A stretch of 64,000 nucleotides of DNA from Monocercomonoides exilis (lineage: Eukaryota > Preaxostyla > Oxymonadida > Polymastigidae), in the NCBI GenBank assembly GCA_001643675.2, contig LSRY02000018.1, positions 992,001 through 1,056,000 on the forward strand. Reading direction: 5' to 3'. Each line of letters starts with the position of its first letter. The first letter of the stretch is position 1. The notes beneath the pieces were generated by a model. It saw only the letters and a list, made by a program, of their open reading frames with translations, was not told the DNA's origin and made no database searches. The position numbers and the translations under genes are program-made. This document shows positions 53,556-64,000 of the stretch, one piece after another.

Positions 53556-56529
53556 ATGCTCTTGCTTACGAGTGTTTTTTGCTACATCTTCAATATCAGT
53601 TGCATTGATAAGAATGGAGGTGAAGACATCCAAGCAATCAGAGAAAAAGGGAATGCGCTTTTCACAAAGAATTTAAATTGTGCTTCTGAAGGAATTGATT
53701 TTCTGAGTCTAAATTCTACCACACGTTTACAGGAACATAAAGAAATTATTGAAGAAACTGACGGTAATATATATAAGAGGAATAAAAGGGATTTTGGAGA
53801 CTTGGTTAATTCAAATTCTTTTATTAATTTGGACGATGTCATCTTGCAAAAGGAAAACCAGAGAGAATGTTCAAAAGAATGTGTCAAAGTTATGTTTAAA
53901 GAAATTAAAAGCAACAGTGAATATGAAGTTGAAGTGGATGGAGAAAATGGGATTGATAACGAAGAATGTGGACTATTAGGGAATACACCATGCAAAACCA
54001 TTAAGATGGCAACTGAGCGCTGCCAATCAGAAGGAAATTTTGTTATTCATACAGCTAAAAGTTGTAACAAATTCGATTCAGAGCCAATAATAATTGATGG
54101 GCGCGATATCACGCTTTTTAATGCTTTCAACAGCATTATTTTCATCACAACTGCTTTAGATGAAACTAAAGTTGAAAGTGGAGATGCTTTGTTTTGCGTC
54201 AAAAACAAGGGACGTTTTTGCTTATGTCTTGTAGAAATTTGTATTGACACAAAACGAGAAAGTGGAAGAAATCAAGGGTTGATTGTTGTAGATGGAAAAT
54301 GCTCGCAAATTGAAATGGACGGATTGAATATCAGCAACATTGAAGAAGGAAATGAGTTGAACTGCGTGCTCATTAAATGCATATTTGGCGAAATGATAAT
54401 TTCTTTTGTTAATATCTCTTCTTTTTTATCTTCCAATGCATTGACATTCGCAGAAGCTTCTCCAAAAATTGAATTTTCACACATTATGTTGGACACCATC
54501 ACTTCAAAAAGTAAAACTCAATCGGTCGTGACAGTAATGGGAGGATGTCAATCTGCAAAATTTGATGGCTGCACATTTACAAATTGCTGGTCGACAGAGC
54601 ACAGATTGGGAGGCGCGATATATTTGGAAATAATGAATTGTGAAGATTCTTGTTCGTTTAGCAGCTGCATTATTTCAAATTGTTCGTGTGGAAGTTCAAA
54701 TACAAATACAGTCAAAATGAACAAACGAAAAATCAATGAGTCAAAAGGAGGAGCAATGCTTATCCAAGTTGCGAATGATGCGGCTGAATCATTGGACTTG
54801 AAAATTGATGGGTTGAGTATTTCAGACCGTGCAGCTGAGAAAGGGGAATATATTTAATGTCATTTCCAGCCGGGAGAGAGCAGATCAATGAAGATCAATT
54901 TATGTTTGAGATGGAAGGGATTTACAATAAACCTAATTACATTTTGTTGGAAGACAGGAGAGAAGGGAGAATAATTGACGTTATGGTAGATAAAGAGAAT
55001 ATATGACCGTTTCGTTCAGAAAATATTTACGTTGGAGGAGAAAAAGCAAGCAATAAAAAGACATGTGGGCGAAAAGAAGAGCCGTGCGATTTGATAAGCA
55101 CATCCACCAAACATAATCTAAGATTTAATATTTTGAAACTGAACATCATTAAAAGAGTGCCTGTTGACGAGCCACTGGTTGATTTTCAGTCTGTAACTGT
55201 TTCATCGAGTTCAGATGCTTTTTCAGTCGCATTAACAGCCACAGATCCAAGTCGAGGAACACTTCGAATTGGAGCAAATATGGAAGCTGGGAAGTCGACT
55301 GCGGTGTTCGGTGAAAAAAATACCTTTCTAAGGTTTCAGCACATTGACACTGAATATCCAGATGCTGTAGAAGGAGATGCACTAAACATATTTTACGGAG
55401 GATATAGTTTATCTCTTTCAGACGTCATCTTAAGACCTTGGAGCACTGATTTATGTGGTGAAAACGTGATTGGAGGGGAAGGAAAACTTCTTCCATATAA
55501 GCTGATTAAATGCTATAATTTCGACGTAGATTTTTCACAACTTGTTATCTACGGAAGTAATGGAAATATTACAAAGAAATGTCAGCACACAAGCGATGAA
55601 GATAGTAAGAGATCATCTTCAATGGAAGATTATTTTAGAGAGAATAAATCGAATGAATGAAGAGGACAATCAGCTGTGTTCATGGGATTCTGGACTTGTT
55701 TATCTGCACCGTTTTTATGAATTGGAAATTAACGACAGTTCTTTTATTGACATCAGCGATGGTACAATTATTTCTGATTTATCTGATCTACGCTTGAGCA
55801 ATTGCAGTTTCATAAACAACCATCCCGTTGATCAGGATTGGGAAAAATATCCTTCATTGCATCACAACATTAGATCCAATGGAGGAGAGCATAATTGGAT
55901 TCGGGTGGAATCGTTGTTCCCAGGAAGTGATGGACTTGATGGAAAACCATTCGGAATTCTTTCGAGTATTAAGCCAATTGTACTTGCTACTGAATTCTTT
56001 GACTCTTGTTTCTTCTCCAATTCTGAAGAATATCACATTGAAAAGCAAGGAAAAGAGTAATAAAAATAAACTGCCAAGCAAAAATGAAAATGAGAAAGAA
56101 ATTGAGGCAGTTGTGCACGTGTCATATTTGTTTCCGTGTGGACTTACGTTTGAAGTGTCCAAAAAAAAGAAAGGAGAAGAAATGAAATGGGCAAATTGTC
56201 CAGTTTTTGAATATACAAATGAGACAGAAATGAAAGTAAGGATTCCACAATCTTTGTTAGAAGTGGATGATCGCACATCAGTTGTCTGCCGCTTGACATA
56301 TCCGAGTGGAGTTATCAATGGAGAAAGGATTCATTCGAAAGATGCGGTTTTAGTGAAACAGAAGAAAGAAGGTCCAAATACTTTATCTGCAACACAGATA
56401 ACAGCAATCATTGTTTCTGCAGTTGCTTTTGTCGTTGTGACAGTGGTCGTTGTGATTGTGACAATTGTGTGTGTCACCAGAAGCAAAAGACGAAAGCAAT
56501 CAATCAATATGAAGGTTTTGGATAATTGA
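53556..56529 (+). pseudogene. Decayed paralogue of the beta-helix surface protein
   Basis: Successive coding pieces: 53556-54857 (signal-like start MLLLTSVFCYIFNISC, then beta-helix rungs such as GGAIYLEIMNCEDSCSFSSC), about 54859-55660, 55640-56060 and 56045-56529. Breaks visible: a frame change at about 54855, TGA at about 55007, and further frame changes near 55640 and 56045. The third piece (LCSWDSGLVYLHRFY ... DWEKYPSLHHNI) matches the region CRWDGSLVDVVKSS ... IEGYPSLRRNV of the intact gene at 5900. The last piece ends in one membrane helix (TAIIVSAVAFVVVTVVVVIV) and a short basic tail without any kinase-like part. Splicing could explain one break but not all, so I call it a pseudogene. 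Confidence 0.76.
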
Positions 56530-56906
56530 TGCGGAGTGAATTTTTCATAAACCTGAAAATTTCAGTTTTCTCTTCAGTCTTAATTTTGTTTTTGATTCGT
56601 TTTTGTAATGTTTTTTTTTTTTTTTTTTTTTTTTATTTTGGAGTGCATGATCCTTCAGGTTCACGTCAAATGACCAACTTTTTATTTTTTTTAAAATTTA
56701 TCAGTTGTTTTTCTTTTTATTTTTGAGCTTGAAATTGCTTCTGAATATTCATGATTAATCGACATTTGAAAAACAAACTATTTTTTCGATACTGTATATG
56801 GAATGCATTTCATTCGATTTGTTAGATTGAATCATGAATTAAAAACGATTCAAAAAAGAATAAATGATGGTTACAGCAAACATTTCTATTTGTCTTTCTT
56901 AAAGAA
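56530..56906. other. Spacer upstream of the RAD1-like gene
   Basis: AT-rich with a T-only run near 56611-56632; no gene. Contains the presumed promoter of the RAD1-like gene. Confidence 0.35.
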
Positions 56907-59000
56907 ATGGATGAAAATGTTGAATCGACATATCAAGTTTCTTTTCTGTGCAAAACAACAATTTCTATGATATCGAATGTGTTTGACATTATAAAGTGGA
57001 AAAAGCAACAACTCGTAAATATGCTTTTTGGAGAAGATGGGATTAAACTTATTGCAGTTGATGATGCCAAAACTCTTCAAGGAACTATTTTCCTAAAAAA
57101 AGAAATTTTCTCAGAATTCACTTTCGCAGAATCTACTGACCCGTTTCCAATTACACTTCCACTTGAAGTTTTAATTGACTGTCTTCATCTTTGTTCTATT
57201 TCCACTCCAAATGCAATACTTACTTTATGCTGCCAACGAGATAATAGTGCAGTTATTTTGACGATGCAAGAAGGTCTAGTAGTGACCGATTGCACTGTTA
57301 GAGCAGTTGAAACTCTTGATCTTCCACCTATTGATTTTGACGCAATTCCAGTTGCTTCAAAAGCAGTAATACAAACTGATAGACTTCTTTCAGCAACTTC
57401 AGAACTTGGAATAGAAGAAGGTCAATGTGTAACTTTGGAACTTAACGAACAAATTGGGCTTTCACTGCATTCCGATGGAGATGCAACATCTCTCGACGTG
57501 TTAATTCCTCCAAATCTTTTCCAAGAATTGGTAGCAATCAATGCTCAAAAAGTTACGTTTTATACAAAAACTTTATCGCATTCTCTTCTCTGCGATTTTT
57601 CAGGAGTAAACATGAAGCAAGCAACAACAACCGTTGGATTAAGTGCAGATGGTGTTTTGTGTGTTTCGCACATGCTGCAAATGGGCGGAGGAATCGAAGA
57701 TGCGATAAGAGTGTCATTTTTTGTTATTCCTGTTGTTGGGGATGCTGAAGATGAGCTTGCGATGAACGACTCAGAGTTTAAAGGGGGGAACATGGCACCA
57801 GCTAACGAGAACACAAATGAGGCAGATATGGAACATGCAAAGCGAATGGAACAAGAATTTGATCGAAGTGGCAGAGAAGGCCATTCGCCTCGAAATGAGT
57901 GGGCGCAGGAGGCTGCAGCAGGCAACGAAAGAGAAGTAAATGAGAATGAGAATGAGTGTTCGCTGCCGCTCACAAGTGAAGTTCCCAATAAATCTTTCAC
58001 TTCATCATCATCATCATCATCAACTTCTTCTTCTTCTTCTTTATCTTCTTCACGTTCATCTTCGCTTCGGAGTGGATTTGAGTTCGTGGACGACGAGACA
58101 TTGGATGAAGAGTTGCGAATGGAGGCGCTAAAAAAGCTTCATTTAACAGAAAAGGAAAGCCAGTCACAAAGAGAATTGATTAGACAGAAGCAGATAGCAG
58201 AAGCTCAGCGTCGCATGAGAGCAGCAGCAGAAGAAGAGAGAAGAAGGAAAGGAGAAGGAAATGAAGAGGATGATGAAGAAGAGGAAAGAGAAGGGGCAGA
58301 GACGACAGAAGGGGAGGAAGAAGGAAGGATGCACAGGTCGATGAAAGAGCAAGGAAGACTTCACAAAAAGAGGAAAGGGAAGAGACAGCTGATGATTGAC
58401 GATGAAGACACAAGCGGAGGAAATGATAGTGGAAGTGAAAGTGAAGGTGAAGGATTTAACATGCGGAGAAGATTAAATAGAGGCAGGGCAGGGTATGATG
58501 ATGAAGGAAACGAAGACGAAGGGGAAATGGGGGAGATGATGAAGAGTGAGACAGCGATGGAAGAGAACGATAGAGATAACATGCGTTTGCTGGAGCGTGA
58601 TGCTGAAGTGATGCAAGAAGACGACGTGGAAGGAGAGGCGGAGGCAGAGACTGAGATTGGCTACAGCACAAGCAGCCAGCAGCAAGTTGCTTCTTCTTCT
58701 TCTTTCACTGCTTCATCACAACCAATTTACAAGTTTTCTTTTAATCCTGCTACAAGCTCTCGTTCAAATTCATCTTCCTCGTCTTCCTCCTCCTCCTCCT
58801 CTTCTTCTTCCTCTTCCTTTTCACAGTCTTCACAATCATCTCAAGCACAACATCCTCATCTGCTGAAAGGAAAAACAGATTCTTCTGATTCTTCAGCAGC
58901 AGAAACAAGACTCGACTCGGAGCAATCACTTCAGACGAGCGAGAATAACAAAAATGCAAACAAGAGAAGTGCAAAAGGAAGAGGGGGTGGGAAAAGATAA
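56907..59000 (+). CDS. RAD1: RAD1-like subunit of the 9-1-1 checkpoint clamp
   Basis: Intronless, 697 residues. The first 280 residues follow the RAD1/PCNA-like clamp fold: FGEDGIKLIAVDDAKTLQGT, IFLKKEIFSEFTF, LPLEVLIDCLHLCSISTPNA, LTLCCQRDNSAVILTMQEGL, VTDCTVRAVETLDLPPIDF, and VSFFVIPVVGDAEDEL. RAD1 pairs with RAD9 and HUS1 in a ring loaded at damaged DNA to trigger ATR-type checkpoint signalling. The assignment rests on the pattern of strands and on LPLEVLIDCL and the QxAxI-type segment. After residue 285 comes an unusual 400-residue tail of acidic, Arg/Glu and Ser-repeat sequence ending in a basic cluster (KRSAKGRGGGKR), possibly nuclear-localising. Typical RAD1 is about 280-320 residues. 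Confidence 0.8.
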   Translation: MDENVESTYQVSFLCKTTISMISNVFDIIKWKKQQLVNMLFGEDGIKLIAVDDAKTLQGTIFLKKEIFSEFTFAESTDPFPITLPLEVLIDCLHLCSISTPNAILTLCCQRDNSAVILTMQEGLVVTDCTVRAVETLDLPPIDFDAIPVASKAVIQTDRLLSATSELGIEEGQCVTLELNEQIGLSLHSDGDATSLDVLIPPNLFQELVAINAQKVTFYTKTLSHSLLCDFSGVNMKQATTTVGLSADGVLCVSHMLQMGGGIEDAIRVSFFVIPVVGDAEDELAMNDSEFKGGNMAPANENTNEADMEHAKRMEQEFDRSGREGHSPRNEWAQEAAAGNEREVNENENECSLPLTSEVPNKSFTSSSSSSSTSSSSSLSSSRSSSLRSGFEFVDDETLDEELRMEALKKLHLTEKESQSQRELIRQKQIAEAQRRMRAAAEEERRRKGEGNEEDDEEEEREGAETTEGEEEGRMHRSMKEQGRLHKKRKGKRQLMIDDEDTSGGNDSGSESEGEGFNMRRRLNRGRAGYDDEGNEDEGEMGEMMKSETAMEENDRDNMRLLERDAEVMQEDDVEGEAEAETEIGYSTSSQQQVASSSSFTASSQPIYKFSFNPATSSRSNSSSSSSSSSSSSSSSSFSQSSQSSQAQHPHLLKGKTDSSDSSAAETRLDSEQSLQTSENNKNANKRSAKGRGGGKR

Positions 59001-59912
59001 GGCGATGTTTTAAAAAACAATTGAGTTTTTTTATCACTTTTTTTTTTTCATTTTTTTTAGTAGAATTTATTTTATTTCTTTATGAAATTAATTCTTTTAT
59101 CGTTTTTGATTTCTTTATTGCTAAAGTAATTTTCGTTTTATTTGTTTTGTTTTTTTTTTTCCTCACAAAAATATAAAAAAGATATTTGTTCGAAAACACG
59201 CCTAACTTTCTTTTTTTTATTTATTTCCAAAAAAATAAAAATCTCAAGCCCAACAAAGAAAGGTATGAAATGGTTTGTAAAAAAACAATAAACTGAAGGA
59301 AGAAAACATTTTCAGAATCAACTGAAAAAAAAAAAAATCCATTGAAAATTGAAACGAAGAAATGATGTGGAAGGTTACAGTCAAAATCAAAAAAAATTAA
59401 ATAAAAATTAAATATTTATAAAAAAAAGAAAATAAATAAATAAAAAGAAAGAAAGAAATAATAATAGTGGAAGAAAAAAAGAGCAATCATTAGCCAAACA
59501 AGGTTAAAAAATCGATAAACCGAAAACGTTATTTATTCTGTTAATAAAATCTCCTTCACGGCTATAATTGTAACATTTCAAAATAACATTTCTTTTTTTC
59601 TTTCATAAGCAAAAACACATAAAAATTGAAAAATCAAAAATTTTTTGATAAAAAAAAAAAACAAGAATTTTAAAATAAAAACATCAAATTTCAACAAAAA
59701 AACATTGTTTATATTTTAATTTTTTTTTTTCTAAATGTAAATTGAATAGATACAGCCTTCAACCAACACCCATTTCTTTCTTCATTTTCTCCTTCAAATT
59801 TCCAATTTGTTTCCTCTTATTTTATTTTATTTTATTTTCCTTTAATTATTTTATTACTTAAATATTTAATCGTTTTATTTTCCCCTTCTCAACTTACCCT
59901 CTTTTTCCTTCT
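59001..59912. other. Convergent AT-rich spacer
   Basis: Lies between the 3' ends of the RAD1-like gene and the minus-strand low-complexity gene. Poly-A and poly-T runs; no gene or recognised repeat. Confidence 0.4.
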
Positions 59913-62900
59913 TCACACATCATCCGCATCAATCGAAGGCGGTGACATAGGCGTCTCCGACGAGTTCTGTTCTGTTCTTTCTGGCTGCTCTGCTTCTGCT
60001 TCATCTGCGTCTGCTCCAACTCTTGACTCTGCATCAACACCCACTTCCATTGGAATATTTGACATGCCCGGCAGATTTGACATGTTGGGAACATTTGACA
60101 TGTTTGACATGTCTTGTGCATTTCCGGACTCAAAATTGGGGAGAGCAGAGGAAGAAGGCGAATGAGAAGGCAAAGAAGGAGAAGAGGAAGGCGAAGAAGG
60201 AGAATGAGAAGGAGATTGTGTGGGTGTGGGCGTCTGAACAGAGCTGAGCTGGTATGTCTGCGGCGCTGCTGTTTGCAACTGGGATTTTGGGTGTGTCATT
60301 GTGTTGTCAGCAAAGGAAGAAGGAACAGATGAATATTCATTGAAGGAAGATCCAGAATTGAAACCAGGGTTAGAGTTAGAGTTAGAATTCGGATTAGAGT
60401 AAGAATTAGCATTTGAGGAAGAATTCGTCATTGTGTTAGCATTGGCAGTGGAAGACGAGGACAATCGAGAGGGCAGTCTGGGTGTAGATGCAGAAGGTCC
60501 CAATGTGACCGTGCGGGAGGCGCTGCGGAATGTTGGGGAATGAATGAATGAATGAGTGGGAGATGGAGAAGGCGTGGCAGAGAGAGAGACGAGAGAAGGG
60601 GAAGGTACGGTGTCGTTGAGGATGGCAGCAGCTGTGTTGAGTGTGGAGGCGATGGAAGGAGAAGGAGAAGGAGAGGCAGAGACAGAAGTGGAAGAGGAGG
60701 AAGAGGAAGAGGAAGAGGAAGAAGAGGAAGAAGTAGAGGAAGGATGATATGAATGAAATGAAGCGATTGGTGAGACGATGTTCGGTGTTGACTGGAGTGG
60801 CGTGAATTGTGTTGAATGCGCAGGCGTAGAATACAACTGGGACTGCACTGCTGGCATTCTGGGTGAAGAGGAAGGAGAATGCTGGACTTGCTTTGAAGAA
60901 GGAGAGGAAGAAGGAGAAGAGGAGGGAGAAGGAGAAGGAGAAGGAGAAGGAGAAGGAGAAGGAGAAGGAGAAGGAGAAGGAGAGGAAGAGGAAGAGGAAG
61001 AGGAAGAGGAAGAGGAAGAGGAAGAGGAAGAGGAAGAGGAAGAGGAAGAGGAAGAGGAAGAGGAGGAGGAGGAGGAAGAAGAAGAAGAAGAAGAAGAAGA
61101 AGAAGAAGAAGAAGAAGAAGAAGAAGGATATGTAATATGATTGATTGAAGGAGCATCAGAGATGTTTGCTAAAGAAGCAGCAGTTTGTGTCTGAGGAATG
61201 GGGTTGAGGATACGGTTGGCTCTGGGTGACTGGGAAGGAGAAGCAATAGCTGTGCTTGGAGAAGAAGATGGAGAAGAAGAAGAAGAAGATGATGTTGTTG
61301 GATTAAAATCAACCTTTCCAGCAGCTGTTATTGATGACTGCAGTGTCTGTGAAGCTAAAGAAGAGATTCCTTTGTCCTTCTCCGTTTGACCAAGTGCTGA
61401 TGATTCATTGGCTGCATCTGAATTAGAAGCTCTGGGTGAAAACGTCTTCTCCATCGGATTCACTCTGGTTGAAGAAGACGAAGAGGAAGAAGAGGAAGAA
61501 GAAGATGATGATGAGGAAGAAGGAATTTTTGGTGTGTTTGTGGTAATTTTGTTGGAAGAAGAAGAAGAAGATTCATTCAACTGACCTCCAAAGGCAGCAC
61601 TTGCATTGTTTGCATCAGTCCCTGTCTGTCCAGCTAATCTTTTCTCTTTCTCTTTCTCTTTCTCTTTCTCTTTCTCTGCATTCATCTCGTTCTGCCTGTG
61701 TGTTCTTGTCTGATTGTGACCCTTTGGCTGAAACGGCGGGATTTCCAGGTTGAGCGGAGACCTCGTTCTGATCTGTGTCTGTGGCTGTGTCTGTGTCTGT
61801 ATTTGTGAAGGTGATTGTGCTTGTGACTGAGATTGTGATTGAGATTGAAAAGGTGATTGTGTTTGTGTCTGAGAAAGCGGAGTGAACGCAGACGGCTCCT
61901 GGAAGATGCGGTTGGCCGATGTACGAAACGCAGCAGCGGAAGGCGCATCAAACCTGCGCGGATGCAACGCACTTGCTGGTGGAGACGGGGCAGCAATGGG
62001 CTGGCTGTGAGGGAATGGCTGAAGGGTGTTTACTTCATTTCTGTGGTGCTGTGACTGGGACGGCTGGATGAAGTTTGAGGGCAGTTGCTGATTGGATGAA
62101 GATGCTGCTGCTATTGCTGCTACCCCTGTGCTTTCAACTGCGCTTGAGGAAGAAGCAATCTCTGCCCCTGCAAACGGCTTCTCCTTCGCCTGACTCGATC
62201 GGTTATATGCCTCTCTTTGCTGCTGGCTCTGTGTGTTTGCAGCAGCAGGAGAATTAACAGCAGAAGTCGCAGAAGCAGCAGCATTAGCTGTATTTGGAGG
62301 ATATCGCTGCATGGGAATGAACGGAGGAGGTTCATAACGAGCGTTGTGCACAAACAGAGGCGCCTTTGCCGCGCCATCTGCGCCAACACTGTCAGCAAAG
62401 CCGCGAATCGTCTGCTTGTTGTCTCTGCCTCTGAACGGTGGAATGATCATCTTCGACATATCCACGCCATACTTCTGCGCACGCTGTGTGCCGAACGTGG
62501 TGGAAGAAAGCGACGCCACGGGCATCCCACCCACATTCATCGGCTTCTGCTGCTGGAACATCTGCTGCTGCTGAGGTTGAGGTTGAGTTTGTGGTGGTGG
62601 TTGTTGCAATTGCTGTTGTGGTTGTATCTGCTGTGTCTGTTGCGACTTCTGTCCTGTCATTTCAGGGTGCTGCTCGTGAAGTGCAAAGCCATAGCCCATT
62701 TGGCCGTTCGGAGGATAGCCAGCCTGCTGCTGTCTGAACATCGGCTCTCTTCCTTGTGGCTGAGTCTGTGCCTGTCCTTGTCCTTGAAATGTGTTGTATC
62801 CTCCTCCTCCTCCTCCTCCTCCAACACTCTCCATCCCTCCACCTCTGGCTGCAATGCCTCCTTTTCTATCACCTACACCTTCTATTCTCCTTCCCTGCTC

Positions 62901-63977
62901 TCCCATTCCTCCTCCTCTTTCGCCATTGGCAGCAGCATTCGCATTAGCCATTTCCTGTTTCTTCAGCATCGCCTGCCTTTGTGCTCGTCGTGCCTGCATC
63001 TCCTCAAACGTGGGAACTTCAGGAATTTGGAACTTCTTTCTCGCTGCCAACATTCCCCCCATCTTTGCCTTTCCAGCCATTGGAGCTTCTCTTTCTCCTC
63101 TCTGCATAGCAGCACCTGCCCCATCTCCTTCTCTTTTGTCGTCGTATCCGTTTTTCTCTCCGACGCCCCCACCGCCATTGCCTTCTCTGTTGGACAATTC
63201 ATTTGACACAGCTGGCCCTCTCATCTGTGCATATGCCGAATTCTGCTGCTGCATCCGAGGCGCCTCTCTCCCGAACTGTGCAGAAGACGCAAACGATGCC
63301 ATGTTTCCGTAGTTCTGCTGCCCGCTCCCTTTCATCGGCTGCACTGTTGTCATCCCGCCGGCAAAGTTGGGCATCCCAATAATCCTCCCTTTTGAATCTG
63401 TGTTCATCTTCTTCAGCTGCAGCGGCATCGATGGATCTCCTCCTTTTCGCTCTTTTCTCGCAAATTCTTCCTCTGCATAGCCATCACCTGCCGTCTGCAT
63501 ATTCTCCCCTTCCTTTCTAATTCCTCCTGCCATTCCCACTTTGCTGTCATATCCTTTGCCTCGTGCTGGGTTTAGCATGTCTGTCGATGTCGCATTCGCA
63601 ATCAACGGTGCTACTGACATCATCTGATTGTACCTTCCTCTTCTTTCTCCTCCTCCAATTCCTCCTCCACCACCACCGCCAACATTACTGCCAACCGCTG
63701 AAGAAGCCACTCCGCTCTTCTCCATCTCTCTCTCCTGCTGCTTCGCCCTCATCTTCTGCTGCTCTGCCTCTCTCTGCTTCCTCTCCCTGGACTCCGCCGA
63801 TGACAGAACTGAACCCGTTCCGTGTGTGTTCACAGAAGAATGCGATGCCAAAGCCGACCTCTGAACGCTGCTTCCCCGCGGAGAAGGAGAATGTGGCTGC
63901 ACCAGCGAAGAAGAAGAAGAAGAAGCCTCTGTATTTCTGTCTGACTGCACTTTTGTGTTGTTCTGTGCACCGCTCAT
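59913..63977 (-). CDS. 1354-residue low-complexity Ser/Gln/Pro-rich protein
   Basis: One open frame without introns, starting at the ATG 14-30 bases before a short 5' flank and ending ADDV-stop. The N-terminal 350 residues are the least repetitive: a charged helix SRERKQREAEQQKMRAKQQE (about 60-90), several Gly-rich loops, and PEVPTFEEMQARRAQRQAML (about 320-340) that looks like a conserved helix. The rest is Gln-, Ser-, Thr- and Pro-rich. It contains an EK repeat (61640-61680), a Ser run of about 50 (61125-60980) and an (SP)n run (60980-60925), which would be dense phospho-sites. No domain recognised. An upstream exon beyond the window cannot be excluded. Confidence 0.68.
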   Translation of the reverse strand: MSGAQNNTKVQSDRNTEASSSSSSLVQPHSPSPRGSSVQRSALASHSSVNTHGTGSVLSSAESRERKQREAEQQKMRAKQQEREMEKSGVASSAVGSNVGGGGGGGIGGGERRGRYNQMMSVAPLIANATSTDMLNPARGKGYDSKVGMAGGIRKEGENMQTAGDGYAEEEFARKERKGGDPSMPLQLKKMNTDSKGRIIGMPNFAGGMTTVQPMKGSGQQNYGNMASFASSAQFGREAPRMQQQNSAYAQMRGPAVSNELSNREGNGGGGVGEKNGYDDKREGDGAGAAMQRGEREAPMAGKAKMGGMLAARKKFQIPEVPTFEEMQARRAQRQAMLKKQEMANANAAANGERGGGMGEQGRRIEGVGDRKGGIAARGGGMESVGGGGGGGGYNTFQGQGQAQTQPQGREPMFRQQQAGYPPNGQMGYGFALHEQHPEMTGQKSQQTQQIQPQQQLQQPPPQTQPQPQQQQMFQQQKPMNVGGMPVASLSSTTFGTQRAQKYGVDMSKMIIPPFRGRDNKQTIRGFADSVGADGAAKAPLFVHNARYEPPPFIPMQRYPPNTANAAASATSAVNSPAAANTQSQQQREAYNRSSQAKEKPFAGAEIASSSSAVESTGVAAIAAASSSNQQLPSNFIQPSQSQHHRNEVNTLQPFPHSQPIAAPSPPASALHPRRFDAPSAAAFRTSANRIFQEPSAFTPLSQTQTQSPFQSQSQSQSQAQSPSQIQTQTQPQTQIRTRSPLNLEIPPFQPKGHNQTRTHRQNEMNAEKEKEKEKEKEKRLAGQTGTDANNASAAFGGQLNESSSSSSNKITTNTPKIPSSSSSSSSSSSSSSSSSTRVNPMEKTFSPRASNSDAANESSALGQTEKDKGISSLASQTLQSSITAAGKVDFNPTTSSSSSSSPSSSPSTAIASPSQSPRANRILNPIPQTQTAASLANISDAPSINHITYPSSSSSSSSSSSSSSSSSSSSSSSSSSSSSSSSSSSSSSSSSSSSSSSSPSPSPSPSPSPSPSPSPSPSSSPSSSPSSKQVQHSPSSSPRMPAVQSQLYSTPAHSTQFTPLQSTPNIVSPIASFHSYHPSSTSSSSSSSSSSSSSSTSVSASPSPSPSIASTLNTAAAILNDTVPSPSLVSLSATPSPSPTHSFIHSPTFRSASRTVTLGPSASTPRLPSRLSSSSTANANTMTNSSSNANSYSNPNSNSNSNPGFNSGSSFNEYSSVPSSFADNTMTHPKSQLQTAAPQTYQLSSVQTPTPTQSPSHSPSSPSSSPSLPSHSPSSSALPNFESGNAQDMSNMSNVPNMSNLPGMSNIPMEVGVDAESRVGADADEAEAEQPERTEQNSSETPMSPPSIDADDV

Positions 63978-64000
63978 CGTTCTTTCATTGCGCTGAAGAT

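Noticed and set aside
60778-61140. Plus-strand poly-Glu ORF
   Set aside because: Antisense of the Ser and Ser-Pro runs of the 1354-residue protein.
1-64000. tRNA or rRNA genes
   Set aside because: I looked for cloverleaf-like and conserved rRNA segments and recognised none; a covariance-model scan would be needed to exclude tRNAs.

Overview
This is nuclear DNA from a unicellular eukaryote. Protein-coding genes carry many short spliceosomal introns; I can place 44 by matching reading phase on both sides. Intergenic DNA is very AT-rich. The standard genetic code fits, because host genes end in TAA, TAG or TGA and read through none of them. A class II (bacterial-type) fructose-bisphosphate aldolase, a very large beta-helix surface protein with a cytoplasmic kinase-like domain, DIRS-like and Merlin-like elements and strong low-complexity expansion all suggest an anaerobic flagellate, most likely a preaxostylan or oxymonad relative. 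That assignment is inference; no rRNA or organellar marker is present.

Layout. 0.6-2.6 kb: a divergent pair, a UPF0047/YjbQ-family protein and a METTL13-like methyltransferase. 2.6-5.6 kb: a nest of short inverted-repeat elements. 5.9-12.9 kb: a 2330-residue secreted/transmembrane beta-helix protein ending in a degenerate kinase domain. 14.0-25.6 kb: a repeat island with a decayed DIRS-like retrotransposon (Gag, RT/RNase H, tyrosine recombinase), two of three decayed Merlin/IS1595-type transposase copies and several MITE-like families, one nested inside the DIRS element.

26.0-50.9 kb: a gene-dense housekeeping block. It holds a five-exon single-pass membrane protein, class II aldolase, a RAD51B-like recombinase, an unidentified protein, an 11-exon ATG1/ULK-like kinase, the circularly permuted ribosome-biogenesis GTPase LSG1, a small AN1 zinc-finger protein and a 13-exon leucine-rich-repeat protein of about 2050 residues. 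51-56.6 kb: a second repeat island with a third Merlin relic, a new 370-bp inverted-repeat element and a decayed paralogue of the surface-protein family. 56.9-64 kb: a RAD1-like checkpoint clamp subunit and a 1354-residue low-complexity protein.

Two themes run through the window. First, repeat families sit beside the surface-protein genes and not in the housekeeping block. Second, housekeeping proteins (LSG1, RAD1, RAD51B, kinase) carry large Ser- or Glu/Lys-rich insertions or tails encoded by in-frame trinucleotide repeats, while introns and spacers carry tetra- and hexanucleotide repeats. Exon structures were derived by hand from splice signals and phase agreement; transcripts would settle them.
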